Shown here one piece after another: positions 1-10,077 of a DNA stretch of 64,000 bases. The translations under genes were made by a program, and so were the position numbers. Source of the stretch: Polaribacter sp. NJDZ03. Its GTDB lineage: Bacteria > Bacteroidota > Bacteroidia > Flavobacteriales > Flavobacteriaceae. The stretch spans positions 995,501 through 1,059,500 of the forward strand of contig NZ_CP079195.1 in assembly GCF_019263805.1 (NCBI RefSeq). Direction: 5' to 3'. Each line of letters opens with the position of its first letter. Positions within the stretch are counted from its first letter, which is position 1. A model generated the notes under the pieces. The model saw only the letters and a program-made list of their open reading frames with translations. It did not search any database and had not been told where the DNA came from.

Positions 1-1253
1 TCTCCATAATATACTTGTGCTGTTCCGGGTGTTAATAGTAACATGGTGGCCGTTTTATATGGCTGCTCTCTTTCTTTATCAAAAGGCTGACCATCATCAT
101 GCGACGTTAAATAGTTTAAAATTCCGTATCCTTTAAGATCTGTATGTAAAAGTGAATCGTATTTTTGAAAAACAGCTGTTTCTGCCATTTGTTTTACATT
201 CCATTTTAACTCAAAATTGATTAAACTATTAAAAGCATTGTCATAATAATTAATTTTTTCTCCACCTAAATCAAATGCTTTTCCATCTGAAATAGTGTAA
301 TTATACACCTCGCCTACTAAATAAAAATTGTTTTCATCTAAAACTTTCTCAGGATTATTTTTTTTATAAATAGCAAAAGCGGCATCACATTCCTGCTTAA
401 ATTCTTGCCATACAAATTCTTCTGTATGTTTTACGGTGTCTACTCTGTAGCCATCAATTCCGAATTCTGTAATATAATCTGTTAGCCATTTCATAATGTA
501 AAAACGTGGTGCTCTTGGGTGACCTGTTCTTGCAAAAAAAGCATCTAATTCTTTTACTTCTTGCTCATAACGTCCTTCTGCTTTCCATTTTTCTATCAAC
601 TGAATTGGCAATTCTACGGCCTCATTACTTTCTGTTTTAATGTCTGGTAAATTTTCTACCAAGGTACAAGAAACCGTATGTTCATAAGAATCATACGTAC
701 ATGCAGGCCCCGTTCTTACCCAATCTGATGGCCATACAGGATCTTTATCTGTAACAGGCCCTGTGTGATTAATAACGGCATCTAATAAAATACGAATTCC
801 GTTTTTATGAGCAATAGCCACCAATTCTTTTAAATCTTCTTTGGTTCCAAAATTCGGGTCAATCTTAGTCCAATCTTTTGTCCAATAGCCATGAAAACCA
901 TAAGACAAACCAGTTCCTTCATCGGTACCACCATGAATTTGTTCTACAATTGGCGTCATCCAAATGGCATTGATTCCTAATTTAGTAAAATATCCTTCTT
1001 TTATTTTTTGAGTGATTCCTTTGATATCTCCACCTTTAAAACCACGTAACTTTCCTGTTTCTTTAGTTCTTTCAAAATTGATATCATTGGTGGTATCTCC
1101 GTTATTGAAACGGTCTGTCAATAAAAAATAAATATTGGCGCCTTCCCAAACAAACTCCTTTTGTTTAGTTTGTGCTGTTACTTTCTGTGTTGATGAGTTT
1201 TCTTTACAACTAAAAATAGTTGCTAATATGAAAAGGAAGAGTATTTTTTTCAT
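1..1253 (-). CDS. GH13 alpha-amylase lipoprotein, 3' end cut by window edge
   Basis: This is an alpha-glucan hydrolase of family GH13; its C-terminus lies beyond the left edge, and the last readable residues (PGTAQVYYGE) are the conserved GH13 strand close to the end of the barrel. It starts at the ATG at 1253 with a lipoprotein signal peptide (MKKILFLFILATIFSC, lipobox Cys16). Visible motifs are the N-terminal barrel strand YFLLTDRFNNGD, the LLDAVINHTGP region, GYRVD with the nucleophile Asp near residue 271, GEVYN with the acid Glu near 314, and TSHDD near 384. It is the last readable gene of the minus-strand enzyme cluster and probably works in the periplasm on imported maltodextrins. The family call is firm; the exact specificity is not readable. 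Confidence 0.9.
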   Translation of the reverse strand, partial: MKKILFLFILATIFSCKENSSTQKVTAQTKQKEFVWEGANIYFLLTDRFNNGDTTNDINFERTKETGKLRGFKGGDIKGITQKIKEGYFTKLGINAIWMTPIVEQIHGGTDEGTGLSYGFHGYWTKDWTKIDPNFGTKEDLKELVAIAHKNGIRILLDAVINHTGPVTDKDPVWPSDWVRTGPACTYDSYEHTVSCTLVENLPDIKTESNEAVELPIQLIEKWKAEGRYEQEVKELDAFFARTGHPRAPRFYIMKWLTDYITEFGIDGYRVDTVKHTEEFVWQEFKQECDAAFAIYKKNNPEKVLDENNFYLVGEVYNYTISDGKAFDLGGEKINYYDNAFNSLINFELKWNVKQMAETAVFQKYDSLLHTDLKGYGILNYLTSHDDGQPFDKEREQPYKTATMLLLTPGTAQVYYG

Positions 1254-1273
1254 GAGTATTTTATGTATTTAGA

Positions 1274-1300
1274 CCTACAAGGTTTTTAAAACCTTGTAGG
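1274..1300. repeat. 27-bp palindromic spacer repeat, copy 1
   Basis: A perfect inverted repeat with 13-bp arms (CCTACAAGGTTTT and its complement) around one central T. It lies in the 77-bp spacer between two GH13 genes that read in the same direction. Three related palindromes occur at 7646, 9994 and 10078. It could act as an RNA-processing or stabilising hairpin, or be a REP-like dispersed repeat. It lacks the long T-run of a normal terminator. Confidence 0.8.
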
Positions 1301-1330
1301 AAATTAGATAGGTATGGTAATCTTTTATAA

Positions 1331-3208
1331 TTATTCTTTCACATTTAAGATAAATGATTCTAATGGTTTTAGATCTATTCTAACCCTAGCTTCACCATTT
1401 TCTACTTTTAAAATCGATGAATATTCTTTATACAATTGATCTTCTACTTGATATTCGCCGTCTTTTAAGTTCCATTTTTCAATAATATCTTGAGGTAAAC
1501 CTAACTCAAATCCATAGGTGTCATTTGCATTAAAGTTAGAAACAACAATTAATTTTTCATGATCGCTCCAACGTACAAAAGACAAAACTCTTTCATTATA
1601 CCATTCTGTATGCTGACGGTTAAAATGATGAATATCTTGGTACTCCCCCATTAAGGCATCACTTTTAATAGTAAAGTTTAATAAACGTTTGTAAAAATCT
1701 CTTAATGCTTTTTCTTTATCCGTAGATTGGCCGCCATCATACTCTTTATCGTTTACCCAACGTTGTAAAGTTGGCACACCAATATAATCGAAAATTGAAG
1801 TTCTAGACTCTGTTCCAAAACCTGCATTTTCTGCTCCTGATTCTCCAAATTCTTGTCCGAAATACACCATTGTTGGTGCCGTAGAAATTGTTGTAGAAAC
1901 CACCATTGCTGGTTTTCCTTTTAAAGCATCTCCCGCAAACTCCGGACTTGCAATTCTTTGCTCATCATGGTTTTCTAAAAAGTGCAACATATTGTGCTCT
2001 ATATCTCTTAAATCTTCTTGTATTGGCGCAATATGATCTGTAATTCCATGACCTTGCATAATATTTTTTAAGGTATCATACAACTGCACTTTGTCATACA
2101 AATAATCCATTTTACCTTTTCGGATGTAATTTCTATACTCATTTGGGTTGTACACTTCTGCCAATAGAAAAGCATCTTCATTTTTCATTTTAATAGCAGA
2201 ATTCATAAAACTCCAGAATTCAACAGGCACCATTTCTGCCATGTCATATCTAAATCCGTCTACTCCTTTTGCAGTCCAATACAATGCAATATCCCTAAAT
2301 TTAATCCAAGAACTAGGTACTTTTTTATCTTGCCAAAACTCAAAGTGTTTTTTGTAATCTTCATTATCAAAACCTTCTGGAAATTCGTCAAAATCTTTTC
2401 TTCCGTCTGGAGAAACACCATAATTTACTTTTACCGTTTCATACCAATCGTTAAAATGAGGTTTTGCTGCTCGTGAACCATTACCTGTCCATTTTGCAGG
2501 GTTTTCCACAAATTTATTATCTGATAACGGATTTTTTTCTCCACCTAAAGGGGCATATCCATTTAAAAAGTCTGGCACTTGAAAAGCTTCATTAGGCACA
2601 TAATAAAAATTATTATCTACATCATACTCCACTGTTTTATCATCATCTGCACCAAAATCTTTTGTGCCTGCCGGATTGGATAAACTTTGGTAATTTCTAG
2701 CAACGTGATTTGGAACAATATCTATAATTACCTTTAATCCGTTTTTATGAGAACGTGCTATTAAAGCCTCAAATTCTTCTAATCTGTTTTCTACATTTAC
2801 TGCTAAATCTGGATTTACATTGTAATAATCCTTAACTGCATACGGAGATCCTGCTCTACCTTTTACAATATCTGGATCGTCATTTGAAATACCAAACTCG
2901 GTATAATCTCTAATTACATCATGATGCGGAACACCAGTATACCAAATATGTGTAACTCCTAATTCTTTAATTTCAGACAAGGCTTTATCTGTAAAATCAT
3001 TGAATTTACCAACACCATTTTCTTCGATAGTTCCCCAAGGTTTATTAGTGGTATTTGTATTACCGAATAAACGTGTAAATACCTGATAAACCACTGTTTT
3101 TTTCTCTTGATTTGTATTCATCTTTTTAATTTTTGGTGTTTTTTCTGTTGAACAACCAATTATTATTGCTAAAACAGAAACGGATATAACGCTGTATATT
3201 TTTTTCAT
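1331..3208 (-). CDS. GH13 alpha-amylase-family lipoprotein
   Basis: A 625-residue GH13 enzyme with a lipoprotein signal (lipobox Cys19, followed by STEKT). The (beta/alpha)8 motifs are in order: IDIVPNHVA, VDGFRYDMAE with the nucleophile Asp near residue 322, LLAEVYNP with the acid Glu near 350, and ENHDEQR near 414. The C-terminal part looks like the beta-sandwich domain C. The residues after the lipid-bearing Cys are not strongly acidic, so I infer a periplasmic rather than surface position. It follows the GH31 gene by only 10 bp, which indicates co-transcription. Likely role: degradation of maltodextrin that has passed through SusC. Subfamily and exact product are not readable. Confidence 0.92.
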   Translation of the reverse strand: MKKIYSVISVSVLAIIIGCSTEKTPKIKKMNTNQEKKTVVYQVFTRLFGNTNTTNKPWGTIEENGVGKFNDFTDKALSEIKELGVTHIWYTGVPHHDVIRDYTEFGISNDDPDIVKGRAGSPYAVKDYYNVNPDLAVNVENRLEEFEALIARSHKNGLKVIIDIVPNHVARNYQSLSNPAGTKDFGADDDKTVEYDVDNNFYYVPNEAFQVPDFLNGYAPLGGEKNPLSDNKFVENPAKWTGNGSRAAKPHFNDWYETVKVNYGVSPDGRKDFDEFPEGFDNEDYKKHFEFWQDKKVPSSWIKFRDIALYWTAKGVDGFRYDMAEMVPVEFWSFMNSAIKMKNEDAFLLAEVYNPNEYRNYIRKGKMDYLYDKVQLYDTLKNIMQGHGITDHIAPIQEDLRDIEHNMLHFLENHDEQRIASPEFAGDALKGKPAMVVSTTISTAPTMVYFGQEFGESGAENAGFGTESRTSIFDYIGVPTLQRWVNDKEYDGGQSTDKEKALRDFYKRLLNFTIKSDALMGEYQDIHHFNRQHTEWYNERVLSFVRWSDHEKLIVVSNFNANDTYGFELGLPQDIIEKWNLKDGEYQVEDQLYKEYSSILKVENGEARVRIDLKPLESFILNVKE

Positions 3209-3218
3209 AATTGATTTC

Positions 3219-5639
3219 TTATTTTAATGATATTTTTACTTTTAATTCTTTATTCGGATTCCATTTTAATGGAATTGTAAGCATATTTTTTTCTGATGAA
3301 ATTCGTTTTCTTTTTCCATCAACTTTTATCTTTTTAGGATTCCAATTGATATTATGTAATACCAACGTAATTTCTTTTTGCGCTGGATTCCAATTTTCAC
3401 CAAATGCTGCTTTCAATTCAAACTCTAAGCAACGTTTGGTTAATTCAGATTCAAATTCTAGAATTTCAAAAGCTCCTTTTTCAAAAGCATTAGAAAGCAA
3501 ACCGTTGTCATTATAAAACGTTCTTTTACTTTCTTTAACCGAAGCATCAAAATAATAATGAACTTCTAAAACATCTCCTTTATAAGCATCTGTAGTTTGT
3601 ACTAATTTTGCCATTGGTATAAAAGCACCTCCTCTTACATACGTAGGAATTGTTGCTTCATTTAACTGAACAATTTTTGTTTGTCCCCCCTCAACTTTTT
3701 CATCTGTATAAAAATTAAACCAATTGGCAGTATTTGGAAAATAAACTTCTTTGGTTGCTACCGAATCTTTTAAAATCGGTGTGATTAAAAAATCATTTCC
3801 CCATAAATAGGTCGATGAATTAGTCATCAATTTTTCATCATCTTCTTCAAAGAAAATAGGTCGCATTAATGGCGTTCCTTTTTGATTGTTCTCAAACGCT
3901 ACATTGTAATTATATGGCAATAACTTATAACGTAATTCAATGGCTTTTTTGGTCAATCTCTTCGCTCTATCACTTCTAAAAACAGGTTCACTAGCAACAT
4001 CTTCTTGAGCATGAGGTCTAAATATAGGTTGAAAAACACCATATTGCAACCAACGGATATATAAATTATCATCTAAATTGGCGCCTGCAAATCCGCCTAA
4101 ATCAGAATGCATGTATCCCAAACCTTGCATTCCCATTTGTAAGGCAATTTCTGGTTGAGATTGCAATCCTCCCCAAGTTCTGTTTACATCGCCAGACCAA
4201 GGAATCATCCCGAAACGTTGCGAACCAGAATAGCCTGCACGCATTAAAATAAAAGGTCTTTCATTTGAAAATTCTTTTTGATATCCTTCAAAAATTAAAC
4301 GAGCCCAATCATGCCCGTAAATATTATGAATTTCATCTGCTGTTTTGTTCTGAAAATTCACCCAAGAAGGCAAAACTTCTGGCTCTCCTAAATCTCCCCA
4401 AAGTCCTTTTGCTCCTAATTCTATTAGTTCTTTATAAATGTTCCAAAACCATTCTTTCCCTTCCTTTTTGTAAATATCTACAATACCTGTATTTCCAAAA
4501 TAGAAATCATATTTTGCAGGATTTCCGATGGAATCTGTTGCTAAAACTTTTTTTGCTGCAGCTTCATCCCACTTTTTAGAAGTGGATAAAATAAAGGGTT
4601 CTGTAATTAAAACTGTTTTTACACCTTTGTCTTTAAGTCCAGAAATCATTCCTTTCATATCAGGAAAAGAATCTTTGTAAACCTCCAAATTCCCCATGGT
4701 GCCTTGTAACTCTTTTCCAAACCAATACAAGTCTAAAATTACAGCATCTACAGGTATTTTTTCTTCTTTAAATTTAGCAATAGTCGCTTCTGTTTCTTTT
4801 TGTGAATGATAACCAAATCTACTCGAAAAATTCCCTAAAGTCCAACGAGCTGGTAATGGTTGTTTCCCTGTTAATTTGGTGTAATTGTTTACCAAATCTA
4901 TCCAAGAATCACCAACAATAACTTGATACGTTTTTCTACCAGAAATGGTTTCATACGTTAAAGAATTATCTTTTTTACTGTCTAAATCTAAATAACCAAT
5001 AGGTGCATTATCAAAATGAAGCATGTATTTTTTTGAAGAAATGACTAAAGGAATCGTAAAGTTCATTAACTCGGCATGCGTTTCATAACCATACTGTGCT
5101 CTGTTATAAAGTGGCAATCTGTTGCCTCTTCTATTCATGCCCAATGCTCTTGATCCAGCACCAAATAAAACCTCATCTGAAGTTAAATTGAATTCAATTT
5201 TTTCTGTTTTATCGGCAACAATATTGCCTTTAACCAAATCCATTGGTTGATGTTCTGATTTGAAATAACCCGCTTTTTCTGACGTAACAACCTCATCATT
5301 ATAGGTATAAATAATTTGAAAAGGTTTGTGCTTTACAAGTACCGAAATTCCTTCTGAAAAGAAATTACTTTCGTTTGCACTAATTACAGGAGTAATATCT
5401 ACTTCTATTGGTTTTAAAACTACCGCATGAGATTCTTTAACTTGCTGCTCACCAGCAGGAATAAAGCTAGTTTCTACAATTTTTGTATTTAGAAATCTAA
5501 CAATGTACAAACCATCATTTACATTAATATTAAAACCATTAGCTGTTTGTTTTATGCTTTTAAAAACTCTATCTGTATTCTGTGAAAACGAAAAAGTTGT
5601 TATAAAAAGTAATAAAAAAAATATTTTATAATTCTTCAT
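3219..5639 (-). CDS. GH31 alpha-glucosidase
   Basis: An 806-residue retaining alpha-glucosidase of family GH31 that should release glucose from the non-reducing ends of oligosaccharides. It has a classical signal peptide (MKNYKIFFLLLFITTFSFSQ) and no lipobox, so it is probably soluble in the periplasm. An N-terminal beta-sandwich comes before the barrel. Visible motifs include the nucleophile region GLWGDLGEPE (Asp near residue 415), the acid/base region PWSGDVNRTWGGL (Asp near 481) and HSDLGGF. It lies between two GH13 genes, with short gaps of 40 bp upstream and 10 bp downstream. It resembles the SusB step of the classical Sus system, although SusB is GH97. The call is confident; preference for alpha-1,4 or alpha-1,6 bonds is unknown. 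Confidence 0.93.
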   Translation of the reverse strand: MKNYKIFFLLLFITTFSFSQNTDRVFKSIKQTANGFNINVNDGLYIVRFLNTKIVETSFIPAGEQQVKESHAVVLKPIEVDITPVISANESNFFSEGISVLVKHKPFQIIYTYNDEVVTSEKAGYFKSEHQPMDLVKGNIVADKTEKIEFNLTSDEVLFGAGSRALGMNRRGNRLPLYNRAQYGYETHAELMNFTIPLVISSKKYMLHFDNAPIGYLDLDSKKDNSLTYETISGRKTYQVIVGDSWIDLVNNYTKLTGKQPLPARWTLGNFSSRFGYHSQKETEATIAKFKEEKIPVDAVILDLYWFGKELQGTMGNLEVYKDSFPDMKGMISGLKDKGVKTVLITEPFILSTSKKWDEAAAKKVLATDSIGNPAKYDFYFGNTGIVDIYKKEGKEWFWNIYKELIELGAKGLWGDLGEPEVLPSWVNFQNKTADEIHNIYGHDWARLIFEGYQKEFSNERPFILMRAGYSGSQRFGMIPWSGDVNRTWGGLQSQPEIALQMGMQGLGYMHSDLGGFAGANLDDNLYIRWLQYGVFQPIFRPHAQEDVASEPVFRSDRAKRLTKKAIELRYKLLPYNYNVAFENNQKGTPLMRPIFFEEDDEKLMTNSSTYLWGNDFLITPILKDSVATKEVYFPNTANWFNFYTDEKVEGGQTKIVQLNEATIPTYVRGGAFIPMAKLVQTTDAYKGDVLEVHYYFDASVKESKRTFYNDNGLLSNAFEKGAFEILEFESELTKRCLEFELKAAFGENWNPAQKEITLVLHNINWNPKKIKVDGKRKRISSEKNMLTIPLKWNPNKELKVKISLK

Positions 5640-5679
5640 ATTTTATGTTTATAAACCTTAAAGATTTTGACCGTACTAT

Positions 5680-7632
5680 TTATATTTTTGTTGTTAAAAG
5701 AACACTCCCTTTTTCAGTTAAATGAATTTCATTTCCCCAAATAAAAGTATCGCCCGTAATAATGTTTTTTAGGGTTCTGCCATCTAACCCAACCTCTATA
5801 AATCGTTTTAAATCTATTGTAATCGGTTCGACATTTTTATTGATAATATTTACAACCGTTTCATCACCCTTTGTTCTAAACAAGAAATAAGTCCCCATAA
5901 AAGGAGCAAAATGAATGGTTTTACCATCATGAATAGCTTTACTATCTTTTCTATAATTCAAGACCTTTGTAATAAAAGATTGCATGTCTTTTTGGTATTC
6001 ATTTAATCCTTCACCAGTAAAAGAATTTACAGCATCATCTTTAAAACCTCCTGGAAAATCACTTCGTATTAAACCATGATCTCCGGGGTTTGCAGAATCA
6101 TTCATTAAAATTTCTGTTCCGTAATAAATTTGAGGAATTCTAGGTAAAGTTAACATATAGCTCAACCCCATTTTTACTTTTGAGATATCTTCCCAAAGCT
6201 CTGTAAAAACTCTTGTTTTATCATGATTGTCTAAAAATATAAACACATCTTTTGGCGATGCATAATGAAAATCATTGGCTAAACCTTCATATAGTTTTAT
6301 CAAACCTTTGTCCCAAGACTCATCTTCATTGATGCCTTCTACAATGGCTTTTTGCATTGGAAAATCCATAGGAGATTTTAAGTTAGATTCATAACCGTCT
6401 CTGTTATTTGCGCCTCTTTGCCAATAACCAACAATTAACGGATTGTAACTCCACTCTTCTCCAACAATAGAAAAATTAGGATATTCAGACATAATAGCTC
6501 CTGCCCAATCACTCATAAAGTTTTTGTCTGGATATGGGTATGTGTCTTGTCTAATACCTCCTAAGCCCAAGGTTTCTATCCACCAGATACTATTTTGAAT
6601 AATGTATTTTGCTAAAAACGGATTTCGCTGATTTAAATCTGGCATTGCAGGTGTAAACCATCCTTCATTATTTCCTTTTAAATCTGCTTTTGATACGTAT
6701 ATATCTTGATTTGTAGTTCTTCGATGGTTAGACCCAATATTGGTTTCATTGTTCCAATTATCTATATTATCCTCATAATTTTTTTGATTGTTTAACCAAT
6801 CACCAAAAGGTAAATCTTCCATCCACCAATGCCCAATTCCACAATGATTTGCAACTTGGTCCATGATTAATTTCATGTCTTTTTCTCTTAATTTATCAGC
6901 TAACTCTTTATATTCTGATAAATTTCCGAAACGAGAATCTACTTTATAATAATCTGTAATTGCATAGCCATGATACGAACTTTCTGCCATATCATTTAAA
7001 AGAACTGGCGTTGGCCAAACAGTTGTAAAACCAAGGTCTGAAATATAATCTATGTGATTTATAATTCCTTGTATGTCGCCACCATGACGCTTGTAATTGT
7101 CAGAACGGTCTATATCTGTTTCTTTTAATGCTGTATTGATATTATTAGAATCATCTCCGTTTGCAAAACGATCTGGAGTAATTAAATAAATAGCATCAGA
7201 ACTGTTAAAACCAATAAAATCATCCGACTTTTTATCTCTTGATTTTAACTCGTATGTATGTGTTTTTTTTGTACCATCTGCAAAAGTAAAATCGATGTTA
7301 AATTTACCTGCTTCTGTAGAAGAAGCAATTTTTAAATCGATAAATAAATAATTATTACTTCTAGCTTTGTGTACTTTTTCGATAGTAACTCCTTCATAAG
7401 AAATAGAAGGTATTGCATCACCAATATTATTTTCTTTTACTAATAATTGCAACGAAGTATCCTTAAAACCTACAAACCAATTTGGTGGCTCTACTCTTTC
7501 AATTTTGTTTATTACTGCTGTAATTTCGTTAGTAACCTCCATTTTATTTTGTTCTCGTTTTTGGCATGAAAACAAAAATACAATAACCGAAATTAGAAGA
7601 ACATTTAAATGGCTGTATTTTAATAGTTTCAT
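5680..7632 (-). CDS. susA: SusA-like GH13 neopullulanase/cyclomaltodextrinase lipoprotein
   Basis: A GH13 enzyme with an N-terminal cyclomaltodextrinase-type beta domain (IERVEPPNWFVGFKD, like SusA), the catalytic barrel and a short C-terminal beta domain. Catalytic motifs: MDQVANHCG, GGIRQDTYPYPD (nucleophile Asp near residue 360), IVGEEW and FLDNHDKTR. I place the start at the ATG at 7632 because it begins a good lipoprotein signal (MKLLKYSHLN..., lipobox Cys23). The in-frame upstream start at 7653 would read through a palindromic repeat. The product is about 650 residues, of normal family length. Inferred role: periplasmic cleavage of maltodextrin, cyclodextrin or pullulan fragments. The gene symbol is by family resemblance. 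Confidence 0.88.
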   Translation of the reverse strand: MKLLKYSHLNVLLISVIVFLFSCQKREQNKMEVTNEITAVINKIERVEPPNWFVGFKDTSLQLLVKENNIGDAIPSISYEGVTIEKVHKARSNNYLFIDLKIASSTEAGKFNIDFTFADGTKKTHTYELKSRDKKSDDFIGFNSSDAIYLITPDRFANGDDSNNINTALKETDIDRSDNYKRHGGDIQGIINHIDYISDLGFTTVWPTPVLLNDMAESSYHGYAITDYYKVDSRFGNLSEYKELADKLREKDMKLIMDQVANHCGIGHWWMEDLPFGDWLNNQKNYEDNIDNWNNETNIGSNHRRTTNQDIYVSKADLKGNNEGWFTPAMPDLNQRNPFLAKYIIQNSIWWIETLGLGGIRQDTYPYPDKNFMSDWAGAIMSEYPNFSIVGEEWSYNPLIVGYWQRGANNRDGYESNLKSPMDFPMQKAIVEGINEDESWDKGLIKLYEGLANDFHYASPKDVFIFLDNHDKTRVFTELWEDISKVKMGLSYMLTLPRIPQIYYGTEILMNDSANPGDHGLIRSDFPGGFKDDAVNSFTGEGLNEYQKDMQSFITKVLNYRKDSKAIHDGKTIHFAPFMGTYFLFRTKGDETVVNIINKNVEPITIDLKRFIEVGLDGRTLKNIITGDTFIWGNEIHLTEKGSVLLTTKI

Positions 7633-7645
7633 TTTCCCTAATTTA

Positions 7646-7676
7646 AACCTCAAAGGTTTTTAAAACCTTTGAGGTT
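7646..7676. repeat. 31-bp palindromic spacer repeat, copy 2
   Basis: A perfect inverted repeat with 15-bp arms (AACCTCAAAGGTTTT and its complement) around one T. It fills the 51-bp spacer between the GH65 gene and the SusA-like gene, ending 13 bases before the ATG at 7632. It is a sequence variant of the repeat at 1274, with compensating changes in both arms, so the hairpin rather than the sequence seems to be conserved. In mRNA it would sit very close to the ribosome-binding region of the SusA-like gene. Confidence 0.8.
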
Positions 7677-7683
7677 GGTATTT

Positions 7684-9978
7684 TTATTTATTTGGAGTAA
7701 CGGTTACTTTCTCTCCATCAACCAAAATATCAATAGCTTCTTTTCCTTCTAGTGTAAATTCTGTTCCTGCTTGAGAAACATTTACTGTAATTACTTGATG
7801 TCTAAAATTCACTTTAAATGAATAGGCTTTCCATCCTTTAGGTATTTTTGGCGAAAAAGAAAGGGTGTTATTTTGTACTCTCATTCCTCCAAAACCTTCT
7901 ACAATACTCATCCAAGTTCCTGCCATAGAAGTAATATGTAATCCTTCTTCTACTTCGTGATTATAATCGTCTAGATCTAAACGAGAAGTACGTAAATAGA
8001 ACGTATACGCCTGGTCCATTCTGTCTAACTTTGCAGCCTGAATACTGTGCACACAAGGAGAAAGAGAACTTTCATGCACTGTAAATGGTTCGTAAAAATC
8101 GAAATGACGCTCTAATTCTTCCGTAGAAAAATCATCTTCGAACATATAAAAACCTTGTAAAGTATCTGCTTGTTTTATGTACGGAGAACGTAAAATTCTG
8201 TCCCAACTCCATTTTTGATTGATTGGTCTTTGGCTTTTGTCTAAATTGGCAACCGTAATTAATTCTTTATCTAAGAAACCATCTTGTTGCAAATACACCT
8301 TATGTTTTTCTGAATATGGAAAATACATTCCGTCTGCAACACTTTTCCATTTTGCCAATTCTTCATCAGAGAAATTTACTTTTTCTTTAATTCTGATGTA
8401 ATCTGAAATATGATCTGTTTTTACAATTTCGATATTTTCTAACGCATAATTAATACACCATTTAGCAATATAATTGGTATAAAAATTATTGTTGATGTTA
8501 TTCTCATATTCATTCGGACCTGTAACACCCAAAATCATGAATTTGTTTTTATCCGAAGAAAAAGTGGCTCTTTGTTGCCAAAAACGTGCAATGGCAATTA
8601 AAACTTCCAATCCTTTTTCTGGAATGTAAGAATAATCGTCTGTAAAACGGTGATAGTTATAAATTGCAAAAGCGATGGCACCATTTCTATGAATTTCTTC
8701 AAAAGTAATTTCCCATTCGTTATGGCATTCTTCACCATTCATGGTAACCATTGGGTACAACGCAGCTCCGTTTGTAAAACCTAACTTCCCTGCATTTTCA
8801 ATCGCTTTATCTAAATGATTGTATCTGTATTCTAACAATGTTCTTGCAACAGAATGGTCTTTGGTTGCCATATAAAAAGGAATACAATATGCTTCGGTAT
8901 CCCAATAGGTACTTCCTCCATATTTTTCTCCTGTAAACCCTTTCGGACCAATATTTAAACTAGCATCTGTACCTAAATACGTTTGGTTTAATTGAAAAAT
9001 ATTAAAACGAATTCCTTGTTGCGCTTTTACATCTCCTTCTATGGTAATGTCGCTCATGCTCCATATTTGTGCCCAAGATTCCTTTTGTTTCTCTAATAAA
9101 ACATCAAAACCAAAACTAACGGCTTTATCTAAAGCAACTTTTGCTGCAGCAACTAATGCGTCTTTATCATAATCTCTATCCACCACATAACCACCAAATT
9201 TATGGATGGTAAATGCTTCATTTTCTTTAATTTCTTGTTGATACGTGCAAGAAATTAAATTTGAAGTTTGCTCGCTTTTACAAGGTACCTCAACTTCTTT
9301 ATTGTCTACAAACAAACGAGATTCCATAAAAGTACACGTGTAAAAATGTGTTTTCATGGTTCTTGCCTCAATATAAGATTGTTGGTTATTTTGAGAAACT
9401 TTTAAAACATCCCAAAATTGATCGTCCCAGTTGGTATCTTCATTGGTAATGCCTGCATCTATATAAGGAATATACGTAATTTTAGCATCTGAATTTAACG
9501 GAGTTATTGTAAAACTAATCGCACCAATTTCATCTAACTCTAAACTTAAAAAACGCTTTGCTGCTACTTTAATTTTGATTCCGTTTTGTAAAACAGCTTC
9601 AAAATCTCTAGACAACCAACCTTCTTGCATGTTTAGTTCTCTCTTAAATTTAGAAACCTCTTTACAAGTGTTTAAATCTAATTTCTCTTCATTGATTAAT
9701 ACGTTTATACCAATCCAATTTGGTGCATTTAATACTTTTGCAAAATATTCTGGATACCCATTTTTCCACCATCCAACACGTGTTTTATCTGGGTAATAAA
9801 CACCACCAATATAACTTCCTTGAAAAGTTTCTCCTGAATAATTTTCTTCAAAATTAGCTCTTTGTCCCATGGCGCCATTACCAATACTGAACAAACTTTC
9901 TGATGATTTTACTTTTTCTGAATTAAAGCCTTCTTCTATAATAGACCATTCGTTTGGTATGATGTAATCTTGATTCAT
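7684..9978 (-). CDS. GH65 maltose phosphorylase (probable)
   Basis: A 764-residue GH65 protein with no signal peptide, so cytoplasmic. It has an N-terminal beta-sandwich (YIPNEWSIIEEGF...), the (alpha/alpha)6 barrel with the active-site block HNEWEITFEEIHRNG near residue 420 that carries the general acid Glu, and a C-terminal beta domain. GH65 members phosphorolyse maltose, trehalose or kojibiose. The beta-phosphoglucomutase gene next door fits the release of beta-glucose-1-phosphate, and the alpha-glucan locus favours maltose as substrate. Family length is normal. The family is near certain; the maltose specificity is inferred from context. Confidence 0.9.
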   Translation of the reverse strand: MNQDYIIPNEWSIIEEGFNSEKVKSSESLFSIGNGAMGQRANFEENYSGETFQGSYIGGVYYPDKTRVGWWKNGYPEYFAKVLNAPNWIGINVLINEEKLDLNTCKEVSKFKRELNMQEGWLSRDFEAVLQNGIKIKVAAKRFLSLELDEIGAISFTITPLNSDAKITYIPYIDAGITNEDTNWDDQFWDVLKVSQNNQQSYIEARTMKTHFYTCTFMESRLFVDNKEVEVPCKSEQTSNLISCTYQQEIKENEAFTIHKFGGYVVDRDYDKDALVAAAKVALDKAVSFGFDVLLEKQKESWAQIWSMSDITIEGDVKAQQGIRFNIFQLNQTYLGTDASLNIGPKGFTGEKYGGSTYWDTEAYCIPFYMATKDHSVARTLLEYRYNHLDKAIENAGKLGFTNGAALYPMVTMNGEECHNEWEITFEEIHRNGAIAFAIYNYHRFTDDYSYIPEKGLEVLIAIARFWQQRATFSSDKNKFMILGVTGPNEYENNINNNFYTNYIAKWCINYALENIEIVKTDHISDYIRIKEKVNFSDEELAKWKSVADGMYFPYSEKHKVYLQQDGFLDKELITVANLDKSQRPINQKWSWDRILRSPYIKQADTLQGFYMFEDDFSTEELERHFDFYEPFTVHESSLSPCVHSIQAAKLDRMDQAYTFYLRTSRLDLDDYNHEVEEGLHITSMAGTWMSIVEGFGGMRVQNNTLSFSPKIPKGWKAYSFKVNFRHQVITVNVSQAGTEFTLEGKEAIDILVDGEKVTVTPNK

Positions 9979-9993
9979 TTTGTTTTCTTTTTT

Positions 9994-10020
9994 CCTGCAA
10001 GGTCTTTGAGACCTTGTAGG
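9994..10020. repeat. 27-bp palindromic spacer repeat, copy 3
   Basis: An inverted repeat with 12-bp arms (CCTGCAAGGTCT / AGACCTTGTAGG) around TTG. The single mismatch becomes a G-U pair in RNA. It lies directly upstream of the GH65 gene and shares the CCTNCAAGGT arm with the copies at 1274 and 10078. Confidence 0.75.
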
Positions 10021-10077
10021 TATATTATCTTAAATTTTAATAAAACAACTAAAACTTTAATTTGTTTATAATCTATA

